Source: an uncultured Collinsella sp. (GTDB lineage: Bacteria > Actinomycetota > Coriobacteriia > Coriobacteriales > Coriobacteriaceae). Taken from it: a stretch of 21,804 nucleotides of DNA. Position numbers and translations under genes: made by a program. Shown here piece by piece: positions 1 through 6,557 of this stretch. Below the pieces are notes generated by a model. The model searched no databases. It was not told where the DNA came from and worked only from the letters and a program-made list of their open reading frames with translations. How positions within the stretch are numbered: position 1 is the stretch's first letter; the number at the start of each line of letters is the position of its first letter. The DNA lies in NCBI GenBank assembly GCA_958348225.1, contig CATVYG010000040.1, positions 1-21,804 on the forward strand. The letters run 5' to 3'.

Positions 1-91
1 TCGGCACCATTTTACCCTCCTGACGAGGAATTCGTCCATATTTCAAAAACCAAATTGCGTTTGCTATCGAAGCCTTGATTATCAACTTCAT
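1..91 (-). CDS. Start of an unidentified protein, cut by the left edge
   Basis: An ATG at 89-91 on the minus strand opens a frame that stays open for 30 codons to the window edge, beginning MKLIIKASIANAIWFLKYG. A GGGAGG ribosome site (99-104 on the plus strand, as cctccc) sits 7 nt upstream, which is the main reason to believe it. The start is hydrophobic with basic residues, compatible with a membrane-associated or transferase-type protein, but 30 residues do not identify a family. It lies 17 nt downstream of the hypothetical gene at 109-522 and may be co-transcribed with it. A 36-bp perfect palindrome (102-137) overlaps the upstream half of its ribosome site, so translation could be affected by an RNA hairpin. 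Confidence 0.55.
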   Translation of the reverse strand, partial: MKLIIKASIANAIWFLKYGRIPRQEGKMVP

Positions 92-101
92 CCGAACACC
101 T

Positions 102-137
102 CCCACATTCATCCGCACATGTGCGGATGAATGTGGG
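102..137. repeat. 36-bp perfect palindrome without spacer
   Basis: The left arm 102-119 (cccacattcatccgcaca) is exactly the reverse complement of the right arm 120-137. It covers the last codons and stop of the hypothetical gene at 109-522, and its outer GGG (minus strand) forms half of the GGGAGG ribosome site of the gene starting at 91. It has no T-tract, so it is not a standard terminator. Confidence 0.9.
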
Positions 138-522
138 AACCCGATACCCTGAGGGCCGGACCGGCCGGCCCCGGGAGATCGGAGGCGCGCAGGCCCGCGA
201 AAGGTTCACGAGCTCCCCCGCGACGCGGCTGGACCCTCGGCTGCCCCTCGTAAAGGATGCAGAAGACACGGTCGAGGTCCGACGGTTCGACCAGGCTGTA
301 CCGGCAGTCCGCGTACAGTGCGCAGCCCCTCCCGCGCGGGTCGCCGTCCGAGTCCTCATCCGGCTCATGATGGCGCACCTCAACCCAAAGGCCCTCCAAC
401 ACGTCGTCGAACCCGAAATCGAGCTCCGCCTGGACGCTCTCGCCGAGCGCATCGCCCAGGGCGAGCTCCGGCACCTTCGTCACACGGCCGTCCAGCCACT
501 CAATCTCTGTCATCGCGCGCAT
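109..522 (-). CDS. Hypothetical acidic protein
   Basis: A frame of 137 residues starting MRAMTEIEWLDGRVTKVPE. The ATG at 520-522 is chosen because GGAAGGGG lies 8 nt upstream; a second ATG at 511-513 is possible. The first 90 or so residues are acidic and look like a real folded protein (many Glu, Asp and Leu, with cysteines in GCALYADCRYS). The last 45 residues are rich in Arg, Pro and Gly and look like out-of-frame coding, so a frameshift near 230-250 is possible. The frame ends in TGA inside the palindrome at 102-137. I do not recognise the family and see no catalytic motif. Confidence 0.5.
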   Translation of the reverse strand: MRAMTEIEWLDGRVTKVPELALGDALGESVQAELDFGFDDVLEGLWVEVRHHEPDEDSDGDPRGRGCALYADCRYSLVEPSDLDRVFCILYEGQPRVQPRRGGAREPFAGLRASDLPGPAGPALRVSGSHIHPHMCG

Positions 523-1023
523 GGTGCAAGCCCCTTCCGACACGGGATTGTCAGCTCAACCCGACCCTTACCCATACGGACGAACATAACTCGCCAGGGG
601 GAAGCCCCTGAAGGCCGTGCGCCACAACATGAGGCCGAATCCGCCCCCGGCTGGACAGGCCAACAACGAAGGAGCACACGGAACCGGCGCGGCGTTACAA
701 CCGTCCCGGCAAGCGTGTCACTTGGCCAAGTCATGATGCCGACAAACCCGGAAATGCTCCAACGGAGCGCCGAACGAGCGTAACAATATAAAGCCGTGCA
801 ACACGTGTTGGACGACCGGAACATCCCAAACAAAGGCCTGTAGGTCCCACCTTCAAGCCCAATAGCAAAATGTGCATCAGCGGATTTGCAGCGATACAAG
901 TCTCAACCGTCACCATCACACCGCAGCGCGCCTAGTCCCACTCATCCTACTGCAAATGTCCCAGAACGAGAAAACGACCAGCTTAACATGCCAACCTTTA
1001 TATCCGCACGCGCGTAATTCAAC
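523..1023. other. Non-coding or degraded stretch, no gene recognised
   Basis: About 500 bp without a convincing gene. Short open frames exist on both strands, but they lack ribosome sites and their translations have no domain-like character. The second half is more A+T-rich than the first. The only local structure noted is a 12-bp palindrome caacacgtgttg at 799-810. It may be decayed accessory DNA. Confidence 0.5.
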
Positions 1024-1650
1024 TCATAAGGACCGGCTATCCCTTACCTGTGACACAATCTCAAACGCACAGAACAGAATCATCAGTCCAATCATCGTAT
1101 AAGAGGCAGCCGAACCTTCAAGCACTATTCCACAAAGAACAATCTCCGCGCAGCCAATAAGAACTGTTATCAGGCGCTCTGCCTTTTTGCTCTCGCCGCT
1201 CGCATAAAAAGGCGGCAAAGCGCACAAGATCACATATAGCCCGGGAAGGGAATACAGGATCGATAGTCCAAGTCCCCCATCAACCGCAGTGCTTTGCGTA
1301 AGAATCAACTGAACCCAAACGGCAATTATCACTGAGCAGGTTGTCGATAAAAGAAGACTAGAAATATAGCACGCAACAAAGTCCCGTCGCGTTCGAGCAG
1401 AGAAATCCGCGAACTCTCTTCGCCGCGTGGAAACAATAAGGTACACAGAAATTGCAATAGAACCAATCAGAGAAAACAGCGGAACAACCAGCAATTCAAG
1501 CTTATTACCCCATCGATCAACCACACCCCCACTCCAATGAGCGGGAATTGTATCAGGGAGGACTGACCAAGCCGCCCATAGAATCAGAAATGGAAGAATA
1601 GAGAGGATGAAAGATGATAACACTGCAGTAGTTTTTTTTGAGGCTCTCAT
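1024..1650 (-). CDS. DUF1648-domain integral membrane protein
   Basis: A 208-residue membrane protein. The ATG at 1648-1650 is preferred over an upstream in-frame GTG at 1677 because AAGGAG falls 11 nt before the ATG and inside the longer version. Residues about 9-28 form a first membrane helix, followed by LPDTIPAHW and a Gly-Asp-Arg-Trp-Gly-x-Lys run, the hallmark of DUF1648, the N-terminal domain found in SdpI-like proteins. Four or five further hydrophobic segments follow. In Bacillus, SdpI is an immunity and signalling protein for a peptide toxin, but DUF1648 proteins are diverse and no toxin gene is visible here. Base composition is clearly more A+T-rich than the core genes at the right, consistent with horizontal acquisition. 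A promoter-like sequence lies at 1699-1725. Confidence 0.8.
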   Translation of the reverse strand: MRASKKTTAVLSSFILSILPFLILWAAWSVLPDTIPAHWSGGVVDRWGNKLELLVVPLFSLIGSIAISVYLIVSTRRREFADFSARTRRDFVACYISSLLLSTTCSVIIAVWVQLILTQSTAVDGGLGLSILYSLPGLYVILCALPPFYASGESKKAERLITVLIGCAEIVLCGIVLEGSAASYTMIGLMILFCAFEIVSQVRDSRSL

Positions 1651-1698
1651 CGATTCCGCATCTCCTTGCGCGCCCACATTCCACTCCGCCTTAAATCA

Positions 1699-1725
1699 AG
1701 TATACGTTTTGGAACGGGATGTCAC
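1699..1725 (-). promoter_or_regulatory. Candidate promoter of the DUF1648 gene
   Basis: On the minus strand a good -10 box TATACT (1699-1704) follows a GTGACA -35-like box (1720-1725) with a 15-bp spacer, shorter than ideal. It lies about 50 bp upstream of the chosen ATG. Confidence 0.4.
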
Positions 1726-1751
1726 TCCGAACGCCTTACCCTCTTAGTGTG

Positions 1752-1798
1752 AATGCCGCTGCGGCATTGTTGACTCATCCTTAGTAATCGCGTCTATC
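1752..1798 (+). promoter_or_regulatory. Candidate promoter with adjacent inverted repeat for the first pilin-like gene
   Basis: TTGACT (1770-1775) is followed after 17 bp by TCTATC (1793-1798), a modest sigma-A-like match. Immediately upstream is an inverted repeat, aatgccgc-t-gcggcatt (1752-1768), placed like an operator. Transcription would begin about 35 bp before the ATGCATG start region. The -10 box is weak, so this is tentative. Confidence 0.3.
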
Positions 1799-1838
1799 CT
1801 CTGCAGCATCAGCCAAAGCAATCCGAGAGGAGCCGCAC

Positions 1839-2029
1839 ATGCATGCAGCGGAAATTCCTTTCGGGGGGGGGTATCTCCCAGATTTACCCGCCGCCCGAAG
1901 GGGCAGTCGACAGTCGAGTACGTACTGATCATCGCGATCATCGTCCTGGTGGTGCTGATCGCGGGACCGTGGGTCTCGTCGGCGATCACAAACCAGTTCA
2001 ACACGGTGGCGGGGACGCTCGGCAACGGA
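1839..2029 (+). repeat. Shared 5' module, copy 1 (pilin-like)
   Basis: This segment is homologous to 2948-3137. Both begin ATGCATGCAGCGG, pass a G-rich tract and encode the same prepilin-type site and helix. From the Glu-Tyr of the site onward, 33 of 38 residues are identical; beyond this point the two genes are unrelated. Confidence 0.85.
1863..1871 (+). repeat. Homopolymer run of nine G inside a coding start
   Basis: Nine consecutive G lie 20 nt after the second ATG of the pilin-like gene. The paralogue at 2948-3950 has GGGGGGTGGG at the same place, an interrupted version. Runs of this length in coding DNA are classical slipped-strand phase-variation sites. Confidence 0.85.
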
Positions 2030-2947
2030 ATCTCAAAGGGGAGCTGGGAGTCGGGCGGCACGGGCGGCGGCAACGGGTCGTTGACCGACGCCGACATCGT
2101 GGACCCCGTTCACGGGATAGCGTTCGCCGTGTACTCGGAGGACGACCACAGCCTCATGTTCTACAAGCGCCGCGGGGTCCCCAGAGTCGGTGACATGCTC
2201 AACAGCCGCCGCGTGACGGCGGTGTATACGGGGTTCGAAAATGGATACGCCACCGCGACCGTGGGAAACGACGGCAAGACGACTGCCCCCTGGTGGCCTA
2301 ACAGAAGTAATATCGTGGCCGTAAAGGCCATTGACGATGGCATAGAAATCCACTCGTTGGCATTTTGCTTTCAGTACATGGAGAACTGCAAGAGCTTTGA
2401 TCTGGCAAAGTTCGACATGTCGAACTGCACAAATCTGCAGCACGCATTCGCGTATTGCGGCAATGCGACTTCCTTCAGTATTTCAAGCTGGGATACGTCC
2501 TCGGTCGTCGAATTCGACTCGGCGCTCAAAAACCTTTACAAGGTCGAGGAGATTGACATCTCCGGATGGTCGACGCGGAAAGCCGGCGATTTACGTCTCC
2601 TTTTTCCACCGACAGTTCGCTGAAAAGCGTGAAATTTGGACCAGGGTGGAAGACCTCAGATGTTATGGATATGCTCGGCATGTTTAGCTATTGCAAAAAT
2701 CTAAACCTCGACTGTTCCGATTGGAATGTCCCAACCTATGCCAATCATAGTGACTTCAATCACTGCGCCCCCGGCGTTATCCTCCCGAAGGCGTGGCAGT
2801 AGGTCTGAAGAAACAAAACGGCAAGCAGTTTATGTGGCGCGGGCACCCGTGCCGCCGTTGCCTCAGCGGCACGTTACGGGCTAGTCGGTTCGCTTTAACG
2901 TACGCTCTGCATGCAATATCAATCCCCATGCGAAGGGAGTGTCGCAT

Positions 2948-3137
2948 ATGCATGCAGCGGCAATTAACCTTCGGGGGGTGGGTATCTCCTAGGAATACCC
3001 GCCTCCGAGGCCAAGGAGCCATCGAGTACGTTCTGGTCATCGCGATTATCGTCCTGGTTGTGATGATAGCCGGCCCTTGGGTCTCGTCGGCAATCAGGAA
3101 CCAGTTCAACACGGTGGCGGGAGTATTGGTAAACGGG
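2948..3137 (+). repeat. Shared 5' module, copy 2 (pilin-like)
   Basis: Partner of 1839-2029. Here the G tract is interrupted by a T, and the second ATG (2952) is in frame with the pilin-like helix. Confidence 0.85.
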
Positions 3138-3222
3138 ACAGCAGGTGGGACTTGGGAACCGAGCGGTTCCGGCAGCGGTAACGGCGCGGGTTCCGCGACC
3201 GTCCAGGCGGCGCTCGCCAAGG

Positions 3223-3244
3223 ACGCGAAGGACACGCGAAGGAC
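3223..3244 (+). repeat. 11-bp tandem duplication causing a frameshift
   Basis: The unit acgcgaaggac occurs twice head to tail (3223-3233, 3234-3244). A single copy would keep the pilin-like start and the DUF6273-like domain in one frame, so the extra copy is what breaks the gene here. Confidence 0.85.
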
Positions 3245-3970
3245 TGGACCCTCGGTGAGCAGAAGGCAGTTGCCGAGGACATCGCCGCCAAGGGCGAGGC
3301 GTCGCCCGCCTACGCCAAGGCGAAGGCCGCGATGGATGCCGGCACCGAGTTCTCGATGAAGCTCACCGATGGCAAGACGCTGACTTACCGCATTATCGGC
3401 ATCAATCATGATGACCCTGCAGGCGGATCCGGCAAGGCGGGCCTCACGTTCCTCACTACCACGACGGGCATTTGGTCCCCCATGAACGCGATTGACACCA
3501 ACGCCGGCGGTTGGGAGAAGTCTGAACTCCGTCAGAAAATGAACTCCGGCAAGATCTGGAATCTGATGCCCTCCGATTTCCAGTCCAAGGTGAAGGCCGT
3601 CAAAAAGCTATCGAACAATGTCGGGGGCGGTGATGAGAACAAGAACGCCGCCGTGACGGCTACCTCGGACAAGCTGTTCCTGCTCAGCTACTCTGAGATC
3701 GCCCCCCACCTCCTATTGGGCATCCTATCCCTGGACTTCCTCCGAGGGCACCCAGTACGAGGCCTTCAAAGGCAAGGTGACGGAGAACTATTCTGTTAAT
3801 GCCTGTCTGAAGATTGGCAGCAGTTGGTGGGAGCGCTCGGTGAATCCGAGCAACTCCTACTACTTCCTCAATGTCGACAGCAGCGGCGACCCGACGTACG
3901 CCGACTACGCGGGGTACTCGTATTGCGTCTGCCCCGTTTGGTGCTTCTAGCTCAAATTTGATCTGATGTA

Positions 3971-4003
3971 AGGCCCGTGCAATCCTGCATGGGCCTTTCT
4001 TTT
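3971..4003 (+). terminator. Intrinsic terminator after the DUF6273-like gene
   Basis: Arms aggcccgtgca (3971-3981) and tgcatgggcct (3986-3996) pair with one G-U wobble around a 4-nt loop, followed by ttctttt. It lies 20 bp after the stop codon. Confidence 0.85.
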
Positions 4004-4393
4004 GGCAATTGCTCGACCGATTCGTGGCTTGAAACACAAATTATCGAGTTAAGGAGACATGGGGTCATACAGCGGCTCTCAGGGCGCCCGTAGCACTCCC
4101 CCGCCATTACCCCTGCGGCGTCCTCGTATAGAGCCCATTCTTCTTGGCGTTTCGTTGCAACAGCTCACTTGTCCACCGGTCAAGTGAACTACTGGAATAA
4201 ATACAGCGACACGCTTGTTCGTTACAGTGGCTATATCGGTGTATATCGCCGCGATAAATACAGCCCGTTCTTGGCGTGTACCTGCTGCGCGTATGTAGAA
4301 TCATATCGCGTTAATAAATCGGCTCAAGCGCGTGCAAAACGCACAAGTAACCGCAAAAGGCGATTATCGCGCAGGTAGATTTTTGGCACCCTG
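4004..4393. other. Intergenic stretch without a supported gene
   Basis: About 390 bp. An open frame of about 69 codons (4169-4378, plus, TTG start) has a Tyr-rich start and an Arg/Lys-rich tail, and a 42-codon frame starts at an ATG just after AAGGAG near 4050, but neither is convincing. An 11-bp direct repeat ataaatacagc occurs at 4197-4207 and 4254-4264. No integrase or att repeat was recognised. Confidence 0.45.
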
Positions 4394-4423
4394 TTGCTTA
4401 ATCAAAATTAAGCAATTGCTTAA
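4394..4423. repeat. Overlapping A+T-rich inverted repeats beside the terminator
   Basis: ttaagcaattgcttaa (4408-4423) is a perfect 16-bp palindrome. Its left part can alternatively pair with ttgcttaat (4394-4402) through attaagcaa (4407-4415). The two hairpins exclude each other and sit directly past the tRNA-Pro terminator. Confidence 0.7.
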
Positions 4424-4424
4424 A

Positions 4425-4456
4425 ACAAAAAAGGTCAGGCACTAGGTGCCTGACCT
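4425..4456 (-). terminator. Intrinsic terminator of tRNA-Pro
   Basis: On the minus strand a perfect 11-bp stem (4446-4456 with 4432-4442) and a 3-nt loop are followed by a run of T (plus-strand a's at 4425-4431). It starts 10 bp after the tRNA 3' end. Confidence 0.92.
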
Positions 4457-4465
4457 GCAAACTTC

Positions 4466-4542
<77 letters not shown>

Positions 4543-4584
4543 AAGCTTTTGCTTGTTGCTCTGCTCTCGCTCGCAACAGGGAGT

Positions 4585-4614
4585 ATATTAACCCGAAACT
4601 TTGGACTTGTGCAA
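4585..4614 (-). promoter_or_regulatory. Promoter of tRNA-Pro
   Basis: TTGCAC (4609-4614) and TAATAT (4585-4590) on the minus strand are separated by 18 bp, a good sigma-A-type match. It lies in the 80-bp gap between coaBC and the tRNA, so the tRNA does not depend on the upstream operon. Confidence 0.7.
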
Positions 4615-4622
4615 GAACTTTT

Positions 4623-5834
4623 TTAATTATTTTTGAGCAAGTCCAAAATTGTATCTGCGAGCTGGGGTTTTGTCAGCACGGGAAGTTCTTGCGTTCCTGC
4701 TGTGCTTACAATCCAGGCCTTATTGGTATCGGTTCCAAAGCCCGAATCGGCGCGCGAGACATCGTTGGCGATGATCGCATCGCAACCCTTGCGGTCAAGT
4801 TTGTGCTGCGCGTACTCCACGACGTTATCGGTCTCGGCTGCAAATCCGATCACGCACCGCTCTCCCTTTTGGCGCGAGAGCTCGGCCAAGATATCGACCG
4901 TCTCGACCAGTTCGATTCGATCCAGGCGTTCGTTGGCCTTTTTGAGCTTATGGTCCGCAGGGGCCGCGGGGGTGTAGTCGGCGACGGCGGCCGCACAAAT
5001 TGCCGCATCCGCCGTCTGGAAGGCGCTCAGGGCCGCCTGGAGCATCTCTGCGGCGGTCTGCACGCGCACGCACTCCACGCCGCGGGGCACATCGAGTGAT
5101 GTCGGTCCCAACACGAGCGTGACCGCAGCGCCGCGGCGTGCGGCCTCCCCCGCCAGGGCGATGCCCATCTTGCCCGAAGAGCGGTTGCCAATGAATCGCA
5201 CGGGGTCGATCGGCTCGTGCGTGGGACCGGCAGTAATTACGATGCGCTTACCTGCCAGGTCCTGTGGCGCGGGGTTGAACACCTCACAGACAGCCTCTAC
5301 GATGTCCTCGGGCTCGCTCATGCGTCCCGTGTCCACGTCGCCGCAGGCAAGGTAGCCGCTGCCCGGACCCACCACATGGACACCGCGCTCGAGCAGCGTG
5401 GCCATGTTGGCCTGCGTCGCCGGCGCCTTCCACATGCCGTTGTTCATAGCGGGTGCGATCACGATGGGTCGCGGCGTCGCAAGCAGCGTGGTGGAGATGA
5501 GGTCATCGGCGACGCCGTTGGCCATCTTGGCGATGATATTGGCCGTCGCGGGCGCCACGACCACCAGATCGGGCTCCTGCGCCAGCGAAATGTGGTGGAT
5601 GGGGTCGGAGGGATCGTCGAATAGGCCCACCGCGACCGGCTCATTGGTGAGTGCGCGGAAGGTAAGCGGCCCCACAAACTCGGTGGCATGCTCGCTCATA
5701 ACGACCTTGACGCGCGCGCCGCGCTTTTGCAGCAGGCGCACGATATTGCACGACTTATAGGCGGCGATCCCGCCGGTAATGCCCAGCAGGATCGTTTTTC
5801 CCTCAAGTTGCATTGAATTGTTGGGTGCCGCCAT
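4623..5834 (-). CDS. coaBC: Bifunctional phosphopantothenoylcysteine decarboxylase/synthetase
   Basis: CoaBC catalyses two consecutive steps of coenzyme A synthesis in the cytoplasm: ligation of 4'-phosphopantothenate with cysteine (CoaB) and flavin-dependent decarboxylation to 4'-phosphopantetheine (CoaC). At 403 residues it has the usual length. The N-terminal CoaC flavoprotein half shows GITGGIAAYK (18-27), the active-site His in IHHISL (about 79-84), the P-x-M-N-x-x-M-W motif (PAMNNGMW, 128-135) and the catalytic Cys164 in GYLACG. The CoaB half begins with TAGPT (201-205) and GNRSSGKMG (216-224) and has the Lys-rich KLKKANERL segment. The ATG at 5832-5834 has AAGGAAG 8 nt upstream. It is the last protein gene of the co-directional run, 3 bp after the zinc-ribbon gene. 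Confidence 0.97.
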   Translation of the reverse strand: MAAPNNSMQLEGKTILLGITGGIAAYKSCNIVRLLQKRGARVKVVMSEHATEFVGPLTFRALTNEPVAVGLFDDPSDPIHHISLAQEPDLVVVAPATANIIAKMANGVADDLISTTLLATPRPIVIAPAMNNGMWKAPATQANMATLLERGVHVVGPGSGYLACGDVDTGRMSEPEDIVEAVCEVFNPAPQDLAGKRIVITAGPTHEPIDPVRFIGNRSSGKMGIALAGEAARRGAAVTLVLGPTSLDVPRGVECVRVQTAAEMLQAALSAFQTADAAICAAAVADYTPAAPADHKLKKANERLDRIELVETVDILAELSRQKGERCVIGFAAETDNVVEYAQHKLDRKGCDAIIANDVSRADSGFGTDTNKAWIVSTAGTQELPVLTKPQLADTILDLLKNN

Positions 5835-5837
5835 CGT

Positions 5838-6557
5838 TTAAGCTTCCTTGCTCGGGAGCACCAGGAGGCGGTGGCAGTACGGGCAGTGCGTAATCTCGCT
5901 ACCGTCGTGGTTCAGGTCGCTCATGGACGATGCCTGCAGCGCGGTGTGGCAGACCGTGGGGATGTTGCCCTGGATGGTCTCGACGGCCAGGCCGCGGAAC
6001 TGCTTGAGCAGACGCTCGTAGTCGGTGAGAACGTCTGCCGGCAGCGTGACAGCAAGCGCGTTGCGCTCCTTAGCGGCGGCGTCAATCTGAGCCTGCAGGT
6101 CGGCAGCCTTGGCGCGGGCGGCCTTGGTATCGGCCTGCACGCCCTCCTCGAACTTGGCGATGATTGCCTGCGCGCGGGCCTCGCGGTCGAGCGCCTCTCT
6201 GTGGGCGAAAACGACATCCTTGCGGGTGTGCTCAATCTTGTCCAGACGCTTTGCCAGGGTGGCAAGCTCATTCTCCAGGTCCTGCACCTCGCGGTAATCA
6301 GAACCGTCGACGTGACGCTTCTTGGCAGCCTCGATGGCGTTGTTGGTCTGAATCTCGGTGGTGTTGAGATCGTCGAGCTCAATGTCCAGATCCTTGCGCT
6401 GGGCGTAGAGCTTGGTCATCTCGGACTTGAGCTTCACATAGGTCTTGCGCTTGGAAGCGAGCTCCTTGAGCTCCGGCATATTGGCAAGTTCGCTCTTGTT
6501 GCGGGCGAGCTCCAAATCGATCTGTTGCAGCTTGAGTAGCGTAGCGCCGGCGCTCAT
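5838..6557 (-). CDS. Coiled-coil zinc-ribbon protein (DUF164 / zf-RING_7 family)
   Basis: A 239-residue protein. Residues about 5-190 are almost entirely helical heptad-like sequence rich in Lys, Glu, Ala and Leu (long coiled coil), ending in a small putative zinc ribbon with VCHTAL (Cys203) and HCPYCHRLL (Cys225, Cys228). This is the architecture of the C4-type zinc-ribbon family; its exact role is not established, though nucleic-acid binding has been proposed. The usual first C-x-x-C is incomplete: only Cys203 is present, with Pro at the expected first Cys. The ATG at 6555-6557 is chosen because GGAGA sits close upstream, and it overlaps the Nif3 stop as ATGA. A gene of this family next to a Nif3-like gene is a common Gram-positive arrangement. 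Confidence 0.85.
   Translation of the reverse strand: MSAGATLLKLQQIDLELARNKSELANMPELKELASKRKTYVKLKSEMTKLYAQRKDLDIELDDLNTTEIQTNNAIEAAKKRHVDGSDYREVQDLENELATLAKRLDKIEHTRKDVVFAHREALDREARAQAIIAKFEEGVQADTKAARAKAADLQAQIDAAAKERNALAVTLPADVLTDYERLLKQFRGLAVETIQGNIPTVCHTALQASSMSDLNHDGSEITHCPYCHRLLVLPSKEA

Larger units (their letters stand above)
1839..2802 (+). pseudogene. Pilin-like N-terminus plus BspA-like repeats, out of frame (possibly phase-variable)
   Basis: Assembled from three reading frames. GAGGAG (1827-1832) precedes overlapping starts ATGCATG (ATG at 1839 and 1843). After a run of nine G (1863-1871) the pilin-like frame reads VSPRFTRRPKG, then QSTVEY and a strongly hydrophobic helix (IIAIIVLVVLIAG). 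G-Q-x-x-x-E-Y with Glu at +5 and a basic leader is the pattern of Flp/class III prepilins cut by a prepilin peptidase. Next comes a Gly/Ser linker, then YSEDDHSLMFYKR and repeats of the type F-x-x-C-x-S-F-D-L-x-x-F-D-M-S-N and SSWDTSSV, typical of BspA-like (DUF285) surface proteins. Neither ATG is in frame with the helix at nine G: the 1839 start needs 7 or 10 G, the 1843 start 8 or 11. A second break lies at a T run (2601-2605), where one more T restores LLFSTDSS and the frame to the stop at 2802. It could be switched off, decaying, or affected by homopolymer sequencing error. Confidence 0.7.
2948..3950 (+). pseudogene. Pilin-like N-terminus plus DUF6273-like domain, frame-disrupted
   Basis: AAGGGAG (2933-2939) precedes ATGs at 2948 and 2952. 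From 2952 the frame gives MQRQLTFGGWVSPR, then RGQGAIEY and a single hydrophobic helix as in the paralogue upstream; from 2948 it stops after 14 codons. A Gly/Ser linker leads to an Ala/Lys-rich segment where an 11-bp tandem duplication (3223-3244) shifts the frame. Removing one unit gives AKDAKDWTLGEQK and continues through MDAGTEFSMKL. The following domain (WSPMNAIDTN, SELRQKMNS, a KLFLLSYSEI stretch, then SSWWERS and a final CVCPVWCF) matches the DUF6273 pattern, a lectin-like extracellular domain in gut Firmicutes and Actinobacteria. A second break is at six C (3702-3707); five C restore APTSYWASYPWTS and the frame to the TAG at 3948-3950. If repaired, the product would be a membrane-tethered or pilus-associated surface protein. 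Confidence 0.7.

Noticed and set aside
121..783. Plus-strand frame of 220 codons across the hypothetical minus-strand gene
   Set aside because: It starts inside the palindrome, has no ribosome site, and its translation is Arg/Pro/Ala-rich and unlike a folded protein; the minus-strand reading has a good ribosome site.
799..810. 12-bp palindrome caacacgtgttg as an operator
   Set aside because: It stands alone in a stretch without a gene or promoter to regulate.
1839..2802. Programmed ribosomal frameshifting as the explanation for the frame breaks
   Set aside because: The breaks lack a clear slippery heptamer with a downstream structure, and the second gene's first break is an 11-bp duplication, which mutation or slippage explains better.
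2849..2872. Hairpin gtgccgc...gcggcac between the two pilin-like genes as a terminator
   Set aside because: A 7-bp stem with a 10-nt loop and no T-tract; too weak to call.
4197..4264. Two copies of ataaatacagc as possible iterons or an origin
   Set aside because: Only two copies 57 bp apart, with no replication gene or DnaA-box cluster nearby; chance is sufficient.
4169..4378. Plus-strand frame of 69 codons before tRNA-Pro
   Set aside because: It has only a TTG start without a ribosome site, and no recognisable domain. It is kept as an unproven possibility within the intergenic entry.
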